From Siphonodentalium dalli (Eukaryota; Mollusca; Scaphopoda; Gadilida; Siphonodentaliidae), in contig CP136063.1 in assembly GCA_032622095.1 (NCBI GenBank), positions 24,184,987 to 24,248,986 of the forward strand: DNA of 64,000 nucleotides, in the 5' to 3' direction. Positions 44,800 through 56,819 of the stretch are shown piece by piece; positions within the stretch are counted from its first letter, which is position 1, and each line of letters opens with the position of its first letter. The position numbers and the translations under genes are program-made. The notes under the pieces were generated by a model. It did not search any database. It was not told the DNA's origin and saw only the letters and a program-made list of their open reading frames with translations.

Positions 44800-46640
44800 T
44801 CATGGTCAGTGTATAAATGCATTTTAAAACACAGGGCAAGTTAGATTACATCATTTAATTGATATTCTAGTTAAAATAGTCTGTGAAACTACTTTAAAAC
44901 CACATGTTATGCACCCTGTTTTGCCAACTAAACTATGAAATATAGATATGTTATTTGTTTTATTATCAGAGAATAGCATTCTGCAAAGATATGGCCTTAT
45001 ACATGTTATAAACATGCAAATAGTGGCTTCATTTGGCAGTTCTTCCATCATTTAGAGAGTCAAATCTGAAGAAATTCCCTTAGTTTGATATTTATGATCC
45101 CATAATCCCATGAAAAGGTATTTAAAACCTCAAATGTCAGTATTTCCTATCAGATGGACATATCAACTAATAAATGAAACATTTCCCATGGTCATTGCAT
45201 GCATTTTAATATACAAGGCAATGTAGAAAACATCATTTGATGGATATTTTACTTTAAATAGTCAGTGGAAACTACATAAAAGCAATATTGTATGCATCCC
45301 TGTATAGCCAAATCAAATTAAACTATGGATATTGTATTGTTTATTTCATCTGAGACATGTATTCTGTTCAGATATAGCCTTATATATGTTATAAACATGC
45401 CAATAATGGCATAATTTAGGCTTTTTTTCCATAATTTAGAGGGTCAAAGCTGAATAAATTCCCTTATTTCAAATTTGTAAGATGTCAAGCCAGCTGAAAT
45501 GGTGTATCAAACCTCAAATGGCAGTATTTCTTATCAGATGGACATCTCTACCAATAAATTAAACATTTTTCATGGTCATTGCATGCATTTTAGTATACAG
45601 GACAAGGCAGAAAACATCATTTGATGGATATTTTACTTAAAATAGTCTGTGGAAACAACATAAAAGCCATGTTGTATGCATCCCTGTATAGCCAAAACAA
45701 AATTAAACTATGGATATTTTATTGTTGATTTCATCAGAGACATGTATTCTGTTGAGATATCGCCTTTATATGTTATAAACATGCAAATAGTGGCTTCATT
45801 TGAGCTTGCTTCCATAATTTAGAGAGTCAAACCTGAAGAGATTCCCTTATTTTAAATTTGTAAGATGCCAAGCCAGCTGATATGGTGTATCAAACCTTAA
45901 ATGGCAGTATTTCTTATCAGATGGACATCTCTCCCAATAAATTAAACATTTCTCATGGTCACTGTGTGCATTATGATATATAGGGCAAGGTAGAAAACAT
46001 AATTTGATGGATATCTTACTTAAAATAGTCTGTGGAAACTACTTAAAAGCAATATTGTATGCATCCCTCTATAGCCAAATGCAATTAAACTATGGATATT
46101 TTATTGTGTATTTTATCAGCGACATATATTCTGTTGAGATATAGCCTTATACATGTCATTAACATGCAAATAGTGGCTTCATTTGGGCTTTCTTCCATAA
46201 TTTAGAGAGTCAAAGCTGAATAAATTCCCTTAGGTTTCAAATTTAAAAGATGCCAAGCCAGCTGAAATGGTGTATCAAACCTAAAATGTCAGTATTTCTT
46301 ATCAGATGGACATCTCTACCAATAAATTAAGCATTTCTCATGGCCATTGCATGCATTTTAATATATAGGACAAGGCAGAATACATCACTTGATGGATATT
46401 TTACTGAAACTACTTTGTGGAAACTACATAAAAGCCACATTGTATGCTTTCCTATATAGCCAAATGAAATTCAACTATGGATGAATTGGATATTTTATTG
46501 TTTGTATCATCAGAGACATGCATTCTGCTAAGATATAGTCTTGTGTGTGTTATAAACATACAATAGGTGCATGGCCTCATTTGGGCTTGCTTTCATAATA
46601 CAAGAGAGTCAACTCTGAAGAAATACCATCGGTTTGAAAT
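44800..46640. repeat. 383-bp satellite, about 4.7 tandem copies
   Basis: Anchors of the type CATCATTTGATGGATATTTTAC occur at 44,849, 45,231, 45,615, 45,998 and 46,383, i.e. every 382-385 bp. Other conserved words per unit are TATAAACATGCAAATAGTGG, TTAGAGAGTCAAA and ATTTCTTATCAGATGGACAT. Copies are diverged (roughly 80-90 per cent). No conserved frame exists across copies. Confidence 0.92.
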
Positions 46641-47583
46641 TGGTAGCATCTTCCATCCTTATATAAGAGGGGTATATACCAGCTTGAAGTACCGGTTTAA
46701 TTAATAGGTTCAATGCAAGGGGCCACCAGAGAGGTTTGTCTAGTTCGGGATGGTGTGGCAAACCGCCAACTGGAGATTTCAAGGGAGGCCTCCTCAATGG
46801 CGACCCACTATATTGTGCAAACAAAATTTTATTAAAATTGTATAAAGGTCAGCATGCCCTAAGAGCATTGAGAAATAGATAAAAACACTTACTGACAGAT
46901 TGCCAACAATAAAATTACATCTGTTGAAACTATTGTTATGTAAACAAAACTGTTACAGTGATTTGTTAACAAATATATAATTATAGCTGTATTATTAGTT
47001 CAAATATTTAACTATGAATAACATTTTCAGAATATTTAATCAACAGGTTGGACCTTTTCCAATGTTATGTAAACAAAACTGTTACAGTGAGTGACTTGTC
47101 AACAATTATATAATCCTATAGCTGTAGTATTACATGTAGTTCAAATATTTAAGTATGAATATGAATTTCAGAATATTTAATCAACAGGTTGGACCTTTTT
47201 AAATGTTTACCATAAAATTTTGATTACAATTTTGCTCTCGTTGGACTTTTACAGTTATTCCAATACAGCAGTAATTTGTACATAACAATTAATTCTTGGT
47301 TTAGAAATATTTTCTTTAAGTAGGAAAAAAATCTTGAAACAAGAAATATATATTTAATTTTTGAAGCCATTTTCTTAGTAAGGAAATTGTTTCTTGTTTC
47401 AAGACTAAAATCTATCTTTTTTAGAAAACTATCTTTTGTCTGGTGGGAGTTTCTTAAATTTTCTTGATGTAGCAGACTTGGTGGGTATATTTCCCAAAAT
47501 AAGATTTATTTTCCTGTTTCAGGAAATAGTTTTTCTTGTTTCAAGATATTTTATGTTATTAAGAAATTATTTTTGGCAGTGTA

Positions 47584-48893
47584 CTAGTCTACAAAAGTAA
47601 TGGACGCGCACAATTTTGCTCCATTTCTCACACACATCTACCAAGTTCGTTATTTCTTAATATTACTTTGCACCGCCTCACGAAACAACGTACCAGGGGT
47701 AACAACTGTACTCTGCATTTATGATATCACGCTGGTATATAACTGATTCTTCATCGAGTTGTCTTCTCTTTATACGCATCATATGGCATAATTATGATCC
47801 AGTGATCACATCACATCACGACCAAGCGCTGCTTACAATGAAACTCATGAAGATATATACATCACGACCAAGCGCTGCTTACAATAAAACCCACCTAGAA
47901 TATGGACTTAAATCAGAGTTGTCTGCAACACAAATATAATGCGCAAAACTTTGCAATAACACATGCTAATCGAGATTTGTCGCTTGTCAGATAAATGCTA
48001 CGCCGCATTTTTGAAAATGCCATGCTTCGTTTGCGATAATTGCGGAGAAAAAGATGAAATCCTTACAAAATTATAATGTTTCAACTTTCTGAGAATATTC
48101 CTCAAGGACATAATTGGTCCATATGATTGGGCATTGTTAGCGATAATGTATGAATCACGCTAATTTAGACAGGTGTATGGAATGCGACGTAATAATCAGT
48201 TATCATCTCGAGTGTGGGTTTTTTTTTGCAGATACTTAGCAGAAAAATATGTTTTTTGCTGTGAACAAACTATCTATAAAATAATGTGCAAACAATTATA
48301 TTTAAATATACATTACTAAGTTCGTTTGGTTATTATTTGTTCTCATATATTTCGTTGAGAGTGACGGAAATTGTGTTATTTACACATCACATGAATACTA
48401 GGTTTCCGTTTTCAAGATGCCAAGTCCAGCAGCAAAGAACCGAATTTTGGCCTAACCCAAAATCCTCTGTTAAAGTTTTTTTCTCGGCGGAAAATTTATT
48501 AGTAGTATCTCGGCAAATGTTTTCCGATTGATGTGCTCTTGTAGCCCTTGGGGAAATTTAAATATTCAAAATTGCAACAACCTACACAAACGACATATAG
48601 CCATACGGGTGTGATCATGTTTTATTCAGTAGCAGAAGTTGGAAATCACGCAAGAACGTTTGTTTATGTACGTATGTTCACACCAGATCACAAAAATGTC
48701 AAGATCTTACTTTTATAGGATTATACAAAATGGCGGTCAAAATGGCCGTCATACAATCTACACTTTCATGTTACGAAAATGTACACTTTCCAAACATGAC
48801 TCAATGGTGACACCCAATATGATAGACCGGTTTTTGTTATGTCACGTGTTCTCATATGCATGTAGAACAAACATAGGTCAAGTATGTTGAAAT
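47584..48893. other. Spacer before the 4.3-kb broken gene
   Basis: A short direct repeat CATCACGACCAAGCGCTGCTTACAAT occurs at 47,814 and 47,862. CAAAATGGCGGTCAAAATGG lies near 48,726. No gene is recognised and no clear terminal repeat of the following gene was found. Confidence 0.45.
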
Positions 48894-51800
48894 GCTTATT
48901 CAAATTCCGTTACAAAGAAGCTTGCCTTTAGCAATGAAAAGTGCACTGAAAATGCCGGTGAGGCGCGCATACACTCTATAATATACGCGAGCAAAGTATA
49001 TGGCGATGGCCTGCATGAAACACTCGAACAAAGTCTTAATATAGACAGCAAACTTAAAGTGTCGTTTCACAGAAATTGTGCTTCCAGATACACACCAAAA
49101 ACTAATGTTGAGGCATCCAAACGCAGCAATTCACCAGCTATTCCACCGAAACGTTCACGTAGGTCAGCAGGCGACTTTAACTTTCAAACTGATTGTCTAT
49201 ACTGTGGTGAGACATGTAATGTCGAAAAAGAACCCAGACATCCAAATCGATGGCGTCCTGCTTTCATTTGCCGATCAACGCAAACAGTAGATGGGAAGCC
49301 GTATAAGGTCGCTCTTGTGGAGAAGTGTGATTTGCGAAGAGACGAGTGGGCAGAAGAGGTTCGGGGTAGAATTGAGAGTGCGGTTAGTGATTTGCACGCT
49401 GTCGGGGCAAGGTACCACAGAGACTGTATGACAAAATTCCTACAAAACTGATCATTGGGAGCAACCGATACGATGTTACCAACCCAATTCCATGATCTTG
49501 AATTGCAGTCTATTATTGACGAAATGTCCGATCAAAGAGACAAAATATGGAATTCGGCGGATGTGTTTGATATGTATGCTAGCAATGGTGGGTGTAAGTT
49601 GACACGCCCCCGGTTGGTATCAGAACTTATTTCTCATTTCGACGGCGAACTATTGTCATTGTCTGCGCCAGAATATGCAAATGTTCTTGCTTTCCATAAG
49701 AATACCGCCTCTGTGCTAAGACTTGTTAAAGATGACAAACGACGACGATCTTGAATCATCTGTTCGAAAAGTGGCTAGTAGTATCGTTAGTGAGTGCAAG
49801 GAACTGGCAACACATATATATACATATAGAGTCCATACTGATAGAGAGAATGCTGAGGATTCAGTGTCTGAAACACTTAAAAACCTCATGCGAGTAATAT
49901 CGACTAAGTTGGATAAAATATTGCCTGCGCTACTTATAGGCAACGTCGTCACAAATATCGTAACTGATCATGTTACCGATTTACAAATTGCCCTTTGTAT
50001 ATTTTTGCGAGATTCTAAATCGGTAATAAACCATCTTTACGATTATCGAATAACATGCAGTTATGACGAGCTTTTAAGGTTAAAAAAATCGGCGGCATTA
50101 GCATCATCGGTTCATACGTATCCGAGCTCATCACTGAGTAGCGGAAAAGGTTTGTTGCAGGTCATAGCCGACAACTTCGATGCTGACATTAGTTCGCTGA
50201 ATGGCAAACTTTCAACCCATTCTCTCGCAATGATAGCGACACAACATTCGGACGGCAATGTGATTGAACATAGCAGGCAAGAACTAGAAATTCCCCGTTT
50301 AGAGAAAGCAGACATCCCACTGGTAGTACTGGATGACAACGTAACAGATGTGTACGTTGACTTAAAGAAAGACCCATCCATGCCGACTGTTCCGCTGAGT
50401 AATATATCCGGTGACTTTCGCAATTATCAACATATTTCGATATGGCGCACAGAGGAGTGCGATTTTGCATTTTTTCAAGATATGCATCGAATTGATACTT
50501 GTCCGGAATATAATGGATACAATACAAAAATGAGCAGGAAACACGAACGAGCTCTTTCGCCAAAAAACATTGTCGGTTATCTACCGCTAATCGACCGGCC
50601 GCCTGCAGATCCATCGACAATGATGACAGCCATGTTAAAGGCGAAATTAATCTCAAACGCTGCTGGGCAAGAATTTGTAATATTTGTAGCAGACCAACAA
50701 TTATACCGGATTGCACTTCACGTCAAGTGGGACAATCCTGACATGTTTAAGAACACATATCTAAGGTTAGGAGGTATGCATTTGCTCATGAGCTATTGTG
50801 GATCCATCGGGTCACTGATGGTGGGAACCGGCTTGACAGAAATTTTAGAGTCGACTTTTGGCGGAGTCTTAAAAATGCTCAAAGGCAAGAAGTTTCCTCA
50901 AAATATAAGAGCTTTGCGTCTGTTGACAGAAGAGTTACTCTGAGCAGTATTTGAAACACATGATGATATGCGGTGCATGTGTGACCTCTTGGTTGTTCTG
51001 GAGGCATCCGCATGTGAAAGCAGAACCGCTAAGCTCTGGATTGAATGTCTAATCAACCCCATGTTCATAACACTGAGATATATTAGAGCAGAGCGGGAAT
51101 CTGATTGGCCGCTTCATCTAGACACCGTTGATGAGATGATTCCTCTTTTCTTCGCAGCTGGACACACGCATTATGCCAGATATGCACTCTATTACATGCG
51201 GGCTATGGAATCACTACCTGATGATGTTCAGGCGCCATTCATGAAGGGTAAGCACACTATGCACCACAATAGTGGCATTTTAATGGCATTTTGAGTGACA
51301 TGGCGATTGAGACCACCTTCATGCGGTACGGTCATGGACGCTCATGTATAATCGGCATCACGCTGAAACCAGAGAGTGTTCGTACATGAGCATACAGTTT
51401 GAATACATGCAATTGCCTGATATACGATTTGGATTGTATGCGAGAGAAGGGAGGCGAATGTACTCAGACATGTCATAAAGAAGAATCAAGTTAAAAAATA
51501 AAGGTTGACAAGGCTGATCGAGATTAACTAAAGCATAAGCTGGAGCTGTGCATTGACCCACTTGATCCGAAGCAGCATCCACAAGGAATCGTCAATGTGG
51601 AGTCCGGACGAGTGACTACCCATTCCTCTGTCAATATAGATAAGGCGGTGGAACTTGGACGAGAACAGATGATAAATTTCGAAAAAGGTTGGCCGTCCAG
51701 TTTCCACAATACAATAAGCCGGAACGTGAACACAATTAAAGCAGCTAGTAAGCATATAAACATTGGCAACGTACAAATTTTCGACACAGAAGTGATCTAT

Positions 51801-53236
51801 GCGAGGGCAATTGGATTGAAGAATAGTACGAGGAGCTTGGATATTGATGACATCCTTTCGTATGAGCTATCGCCCTATCTACCTTCCATGTTTGAGTCTA
51901 ACGGACATATGAAGGAAGCAAAGTCCAAATCAAACCTGAAGAGTGCGCTACGTGTTGACATCATTGCTGACGTACCAAAGGGTGGTGTCAGCCATGCCAC
52001 CTTCCTAGACGGCTGTGCAATTATATGGACAGTACGATGGCCACCGCTGGGAGTAGTTCAAGATTTCCTTGATGAATTTCGGTCTTATATACTTGCAACA
52101 CTGAGAAAGAAGACAGGTGTATACTTGATATTCGATAGGTATAAGCTCAGCATCAACGAATCGACGCGATTAGCCCGAAACAAAGGGGCTAGCAGAGTAT
52201 TCACACTCAAGCAAAATACGAGGCTACCTCCACAAAAAGTTATCCTGTCAGTGAGTGACAACAAAGCACAGCTTATTGACATGATTGTTAATGATCTCCA
52301 GGTGCACCAGGAATGTTTTGCCAATACAAATAAACGAATCGTAGTAACCGGAAAGGATCCCATTCCTATAGATCGACCCACGAAGAAGGAGATACTCTCA
52401 TTGTTCTGCAGGTTGCGAGAGTAGCAGCCCAAACATCATTAGTTGTGGCAGATGACACTGACATATTTGTAATGTTACTCCATTTCCTTTATCATGGTGA
52501 TTTATCCGGCCATATACTGATGGTAGCACCGGCAAAGGGACGGATCACAATACACATCAATGAAACGCTCAAAGCTCACATGAATATCGCTCGTGACCTT
52601 TTTGCAATACATGGACTCACAGGGTGTGACACTGTCGCGGCTCAACATGGCATATGGAAATGTACTGCCCTTAAGATTCTCAAAGTTGGAAATCACAATC
52701 TAACAGATATTAGTGTGCCATCTGCTGCAATATAGAGAGTTGTAGATGCGGCTAAGCCATTTATTTTGGATTGCTATGGACAATCAAATTGCCAGTCAAC
52801 CACAGATGCTCGACGAAAGATATGGTCCAACAAAGTTAGCCGCAGCATGGCTGCAGCGCCAAAACTGAATTACCTACCTCCAACCGACAACGCTTTAATG
52901 GAAAATATTAAACGCGCCCACTTACAAGTAAGTCTATGGAGACATGCGCTTGATGACACACCTGCTGATCTCAATCCAACTGATTACGGCTGGTCGAGAG
53001 AGAACGGATCACTCGTCCCAACCGTTGTCCCAACTGGGAAACCACTAGCTCCTGATACTATACTAAAACTCAGTAGATGTTGTTGTGCTTCAAATGCCCC
53101 TTGCATGACCAAAAGTTGTGGCTGTAGGCGTGCGGGTTTAACTTGCACGGCGTTCTGTTCGTGTGAGGGGGACAGTCGTTGTATGAACGAGCTGACACAT
53201 CGACATGAGGAGGAAGATACTGATGACATACGCTGA
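48894..53236 (+). pseudogene. Intronless broken gene: FEN/PIN-like core plus CXC cysteine segment
   Basis: A single reading path of about 1,440 codons with no introns, broken by stops at 49,449 (TGA), 50,941 (TGA), 51,387 (TGA), 51,492 (TAA), 51,525 (TAA) and 52,733 (TAG), and by frame changes near 49,730, 51,290 and 52,390. The long central frame alone (49,723-50,943) has 406 codons. Protein text continues sensibly across each break, so these are lesions rather than exon ends. Visible parts: an N-terminal segment with CLYCGETCNVEKE and FHRNC/YHRDC cysteine-histidine pairs; a long central region (KNIVGYLPLIDRPP, TYLRLGGMHLLMSYCGSIG, FMRYGHGR); then VVADDTDIFVMLLHF and HGLTGCDTVA...ALKIL, which resemble the acidic and GxD/helix-hairpin motifs of FEN/PIN nucleases (inference); then CCCASNAPCMTKSCGCRRAG and CTAFCSCEG, a CXC tesmin/TSO1-like segment. 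From memory this matches a multi-copy uncharacterised family in marine invertebrates. No function is established. Confidence 0.7.
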
Positions 53237-53331
53237 CTGTTCTAGGTACATTATTTCTTCAATACACCAATGCTGATTTACGTATGTCATTATAATTCTT
53301 TTGTTTTTGTCCTAATGACATGTTGTTACCA

Positions 53332-53337
53332 AATAAA
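53332..53337 (+). terminator. Likely polyadenylation signal AATAAA
   Basis: AATAAA lies about 95 bp after the final stop of the broken gene, a normal distance for a 3' UTR. It suggests the gene was once a transcription unit with its own 3' end. Confidence 0.45.
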
Positions 53338-53574
53338 GCGAAAATGTTATATGTCGGAAGCACTGCCTTGATAGACTTGCAACAGTTATGATTTGAGCAA
53401 TGAGTGCGGCCATTTTGGCAGCCATCTTGAGTATTTAATTGTCGATTTTGTCCAGTTTATGTAATTTGTCACAGTATGTCATAATATATACATCGTATCG
53501 TATTTCTGCTGCCATATATGCTGTTATTGATACGGAATTGCCGCTGACATGGTCCAGGTACACACACTATTTAA

Positions 53575-54402
53575 GACTTTTGGGTACTCAGCGGCCAAAG
53601 TACTCTATCGCAAAGTACCAACGCAACAGGCCTGACATTTGATCCAACGCCCGTGACGTCAAACGCTCGAATCTCTGATACACTGCCACATAACTCTACA
53701 TTCAAGGAACAAATACGCACAGATAGCTCTATGTATCATGCTCACCTCGACAACAGACACCACTCAACCTCTCCCATCATCAAAACCGACTCTGCAGATT
53801 GCGTGAATAGTGCCAACCAAGCTGCATTTATTTGTGACAGTGCTATTGACGATACCAGTGACGTGTACAACCAAGATCAGTATACCGAAGTTAAGCGACC
53901 TTATTCAACTGATAACCACGACTCGGATAATTACATCGAACAATCTAGTTTGGAATCCCACGTTATAAACCATAGTGTAGCTTCTGATTTTGATATTGGA
54001 GAAGAGGATGGATATGACTTTCGACCTCGCTATCCCACCAGCAAGCCACGTGACCACAATAAGAGTAGATATAGTAATTCACAATCTATTCGGCAGTCGA
54101 GCACTAACAATGCGAAGCTTCGAAACCCAAATCCTAATAAAACTGAACGATTCTATGTTTCAAATTTCCCTGACCATGTGACAATTAGATCTATTGAAAA
54201 CAGTTTAAGTGAATGGGGTCTTCGCTTCTCTATTGTTCGGCGAATCAGAGGTGGCGACGGAGAAAAACTAATCGTGCGTATCAACGTTGATCAAGAACAG
54301 TCAAACAAGAAAACCATAGTCAGAAATGGTAATGCCACCAAGATTATAGTATTACATATAAATAGAAATTATAAAAAATATTTTGATAACAATTGCGTTT
54401 AA
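53575..54402 (+). CDS. Hypothetical open frame with RRM-like C-terminal part
   Basis: An open frame from 53,575 to TAA 54,400-54,402 (about 275 codons) with no clear ATG start, so it may be an exon or a truncated element ORF. The N-terminal part is low-complexity Ser/Asp/Asn/His-rich. The last 90 residues contain ERFYVSNFPDHVTIRSIENS, LSEWGLRFSIVRRIRGGDG and EKLIVRIN, which look like the beta-alpha-beta start of an RRM-type fold as found in LINE ORF1 proteins. It could be ORF1 of a LINE whose ORF2 is lost, or a host exon. It starts 340 bp after the broken gene and could also belong to the same transposable unit. I do not recognise a specific family. Confidence 0.45.
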   Translation, partial: DFWVLSGQSTLSQSTNATGLTFDPTPVTSNARISDTLPHNSTFKEQIRTDSSMYHAHLDNRHHSTSPIIKTDSADCVNSANQAAFICDSAIDDTSDVYNQDQYTEVKRPYSTDNHDSDNYIEQSSLESHVINHSVASDFDIGEEDGYDFRPRYPTSKPRDHNKSRYSNSQSIRQSSTNNAKLRNPNPNKTERFYVSNFPDHVTIRSIENSLSEWGLRFSIVRRIRGGDGEKLIVRINVDQEQSNKKTIVRNGNATKIIVLHINRNYKKYFDNNCV

Positions 54403-54599
54403 ACAAGTAATCCTTCAAATTATTACTAACAAAGCAAGTAAACGACTGTGGGGTCATTCAACAGATTATAAAGACTTGGACTTAGTATACTGTAAATACT
54501 AAAATTTAAGTGAAATAATTAAAAGATCAAATTTAGCAAGTAGTAAAAGTTAATTTTCTCATTTTTTTTTTGGTTAATAAAGCAATAATTTAAATGTAA

Positions 54600-54860
54600 C
54601 ATTTGTTTTTTTTTAAATGATTGTTTTGAGAATTACTATAGAGGGAAATAGTTATGGCTGTGGCTTCGCAAGTAATTAACTTGGTGACGTGATGTTAACA
54701 AATCTGAACTCCAGTAAACCAAGGACGCTCCATACCAAATATAAGGTAAATTAATAATTCTTTAGAAGTTGTTTTAAGATTTACTATGGAGGGAAAGAAT
54801 TGTGGTACTGGCTTCGCAACTATTTGACCTCATTGTAACAAATATAAATATTAGTCACTC
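54600..54860. repeat. 148-bp tandem duplication, two copies
   Basis: TTGTTTTGAGAATTACTATA GAGGGAAA at 54,621 and its variant at 54,769 share the following GGCTTCGCAA and TAACAAAT words, offset by 148 bp. The copies are diverged. Confidence 0.7.
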
Positions 54861-55221
54861 AGGCAATAGATGTATCTATTCTGTATATTAAGTTATTGGG
54901 TCTTACGTGTCTTGAGATGTCTAAATAGTTTTCGATGGACAGATCGCACAAGGGACCCACGCCAATCTTCTGTTGGGATTCCAATTGTTGGCTTATTAAA
55001 TATGCACATATGCTTAAGATACAGTCGCGCGCGAAGCACGCTCCCGTAAGTCGGGCTTTGGATCCCAGTTAATGAAAATATCATTTTAAATAATCGGTTT
55101 CCCCCAATAAACATCCATATATTCAATATACATGTTTTGGAGCAGAATTAGGCAGTCCATATTGGACGCCATCATGGAATTTATTTTGTTTTGTTTAAGT
55201 ATTCACACATATTTATTAGTT

Positions 55222-55771
55222 ATGTGGATAGAGTTCTCATTAAACCTCACATCCTTATATTGGTTACAGTAATGCCCAAAGTAATTGAACACTTAACCAC
55301 ATCAGACTTATTGGTAATTTTTCAGGATTTAAAATCCTGAAAAATTACAAATAATTCTGCTCTGGTTAAGTGGTCAATTACTTTGAACATTACTGTATGA
55401 GGATTGAGTTATCATTAAACCTCAAATCCTTATATTGGTTACAGTAATACCCAAAGTAATTGACCACTTAACCACAGCAGAATTATGGGTATTATTTCAG
55501 CATTTAAAATCCTGATAAATTACCCATTATTCTGCTGTGCTTAAGTGGTCAATTACTTTGTACATTACTGTATGAGGATTGAGTTATTATTAAACCTCAA
55601 ATCCTTATATTGGTTACAGTAATGCCCAAAGTAATTGACCACTTAACCACAGCATAATTATGGGTAATTTTTCAGGATTTAAAATCATGAAAAAATACCC
55701 ATAATGTTGCTGTGGTTAAGTGATCAATTACTTTGGACATTACTGTATGTAGATGGAGTTAAACCTCACAA
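55222..55771. mobile_element. Three tandem 175-bp repeats of a 129-bp hairpin MITE
   Basis: CAGT...ACTG hairpins at 55,267-55,395, 55,442-55,570 and 55,617-55,745 are each exactly 129 bp and each sit inside TA. Arms read CAGTAATGCCCAAAGTAATT, GACCACTTAACCACAGCAGA and GGTAATTTTTCAGGATTT, meeting at TTTAAAAT. The 44-bp spacer (TGAGGATTGAGTTATCATTA ... ATTGGT) is repeated too, and part of it also flanks the array, so host flank plus MITE were amplified together at period 175. Ends and TA duplication suggest Tc1/mariner-type mobilisation. Confidence 0.9.
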
Positions 55772-56029
55772 CAGTGTGTTGGGGATTTGGACCTTGACTT
55801 GGGACCTTTGGGTTTTAACTCAACAAATGCGCGTACACCATATACACAAATTTCTTATGTAACCAGAGTTTTTCTTGGATAAGATGGGTTTGAAGCCTGC
55901 TAACATTTCAAAATGTTGTCAGTTTTGTATTCTCTGCAGCGGAACTCGACGCATTGAAGCAAAAGTTACAAGAGATGAAATGTGTACGTAACGAGACTAT
56001 AATACAAATGAAAAAATAAATTCAGGGAG

Positions 56030-56720
56030 GGGTGGGCGATACAGGGAACTAAGGGTTGAACCGATATAAATTTATGGAGCGATAATGACCAATGTTGACA
56101 TATTATGCATCTCAACTCTACTGAACATTGCAACAAGGCTATACAATAGGGGGTGTCAGAATCTTAGTCATCTCTATATAGTGCCAGAATAGTCATTTGT
56201 GGACTTCTATAAGATGTTGGGTTGGTTATATGGACTCGGGGAAAAAGGGGTTTGTACCGATGAACTGACATAAATTAGTGGAGCGATGTTGCCATGTAAT
56301 GTATCGCGACTGTACTAAAGCAGCAATAATATAAAATTGGGGGGGGGGGTCTGAAATTATCTCTATGTCTATAGATGCCACCAGGATAATATAGAAAGAA
56401 ATAGCAATTGATATACGTGTACGGTATACTATAGTAATACCATAGACATATAAGTACAAGTATCACGCGATAAAATATTATGTAACGTGACTATACCGAT
56501 GAAAGAAATAAATAAATTGGACCGGGATTAGAGGTTGGGTTGGTTATATATGGATAATTGGATATGGAATTCATACCGATGAAACGATACAAATTAGTGG
56601 AGCGATAAAGACCAATGTTGACACTTAGTCAGGCTACGCGGGAGAAAATAGGGGTTGATACGATAGACCAAAATAAATTTGTCGGGTGATAATGACCAAT
56701 GTTGATGTATAAAGTAACGC
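56030..56720. repeat. Degenerate repeats with TGGAGCGATAATGACCAATG
   Basis: Words CCGATATAAATT, GGAGCGATAATGACC, AATGTTGACAT and CGCGACTGTACT recur near 56,080, 56,280, 56,600 and 56,685 with irregular spacing, so this is a scrambled tandem family. A G run of about 11 lies near 56,340. No gene. Confidence 0.6.
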
Positions 56721-56819
56721 GACTGTACTGTCGCACAATTATCAGGTGTAACCGGTCAAATATGGACTCTAGTGCCCAATATGGAACAGCTCAGAAAATA
56801 TTTGCAGGGCCCTAAAATT

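Larger units (their letters stand above)
35441..47581. mobile_element. Candidate 12.1-kb TIR element, or two solo ends
   Basis: The left end CACTGCCAAAAATATTTTCT abuts TA (35,439-35,440). The right end AGAAATTATTTTTGGCAGTG abuts TA (47,582-47,583) and is its reverse complement with one mismatch. Both ends continue inward for about 290-570 bp as AAGAAA/TTTCTTG-rich sequence with repeated TTCTTGTTTCAAGA-like words on the mirrored strands, so the subterminal zones match too. No second end was found near either, which favours one large TA-flanked element. The interior has no transposase, so two unrelated truncated MITEs remain possible. Confidence 0.4.

Noticed and set aside
49449-51389. In-frame TGA codons as selenocysteine or a variant genetic code
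   Set aside because: The same path also has TAA and TAG stops and three frameshifts, so decay is the simpler explanation, and no selenocysteine element was seen.
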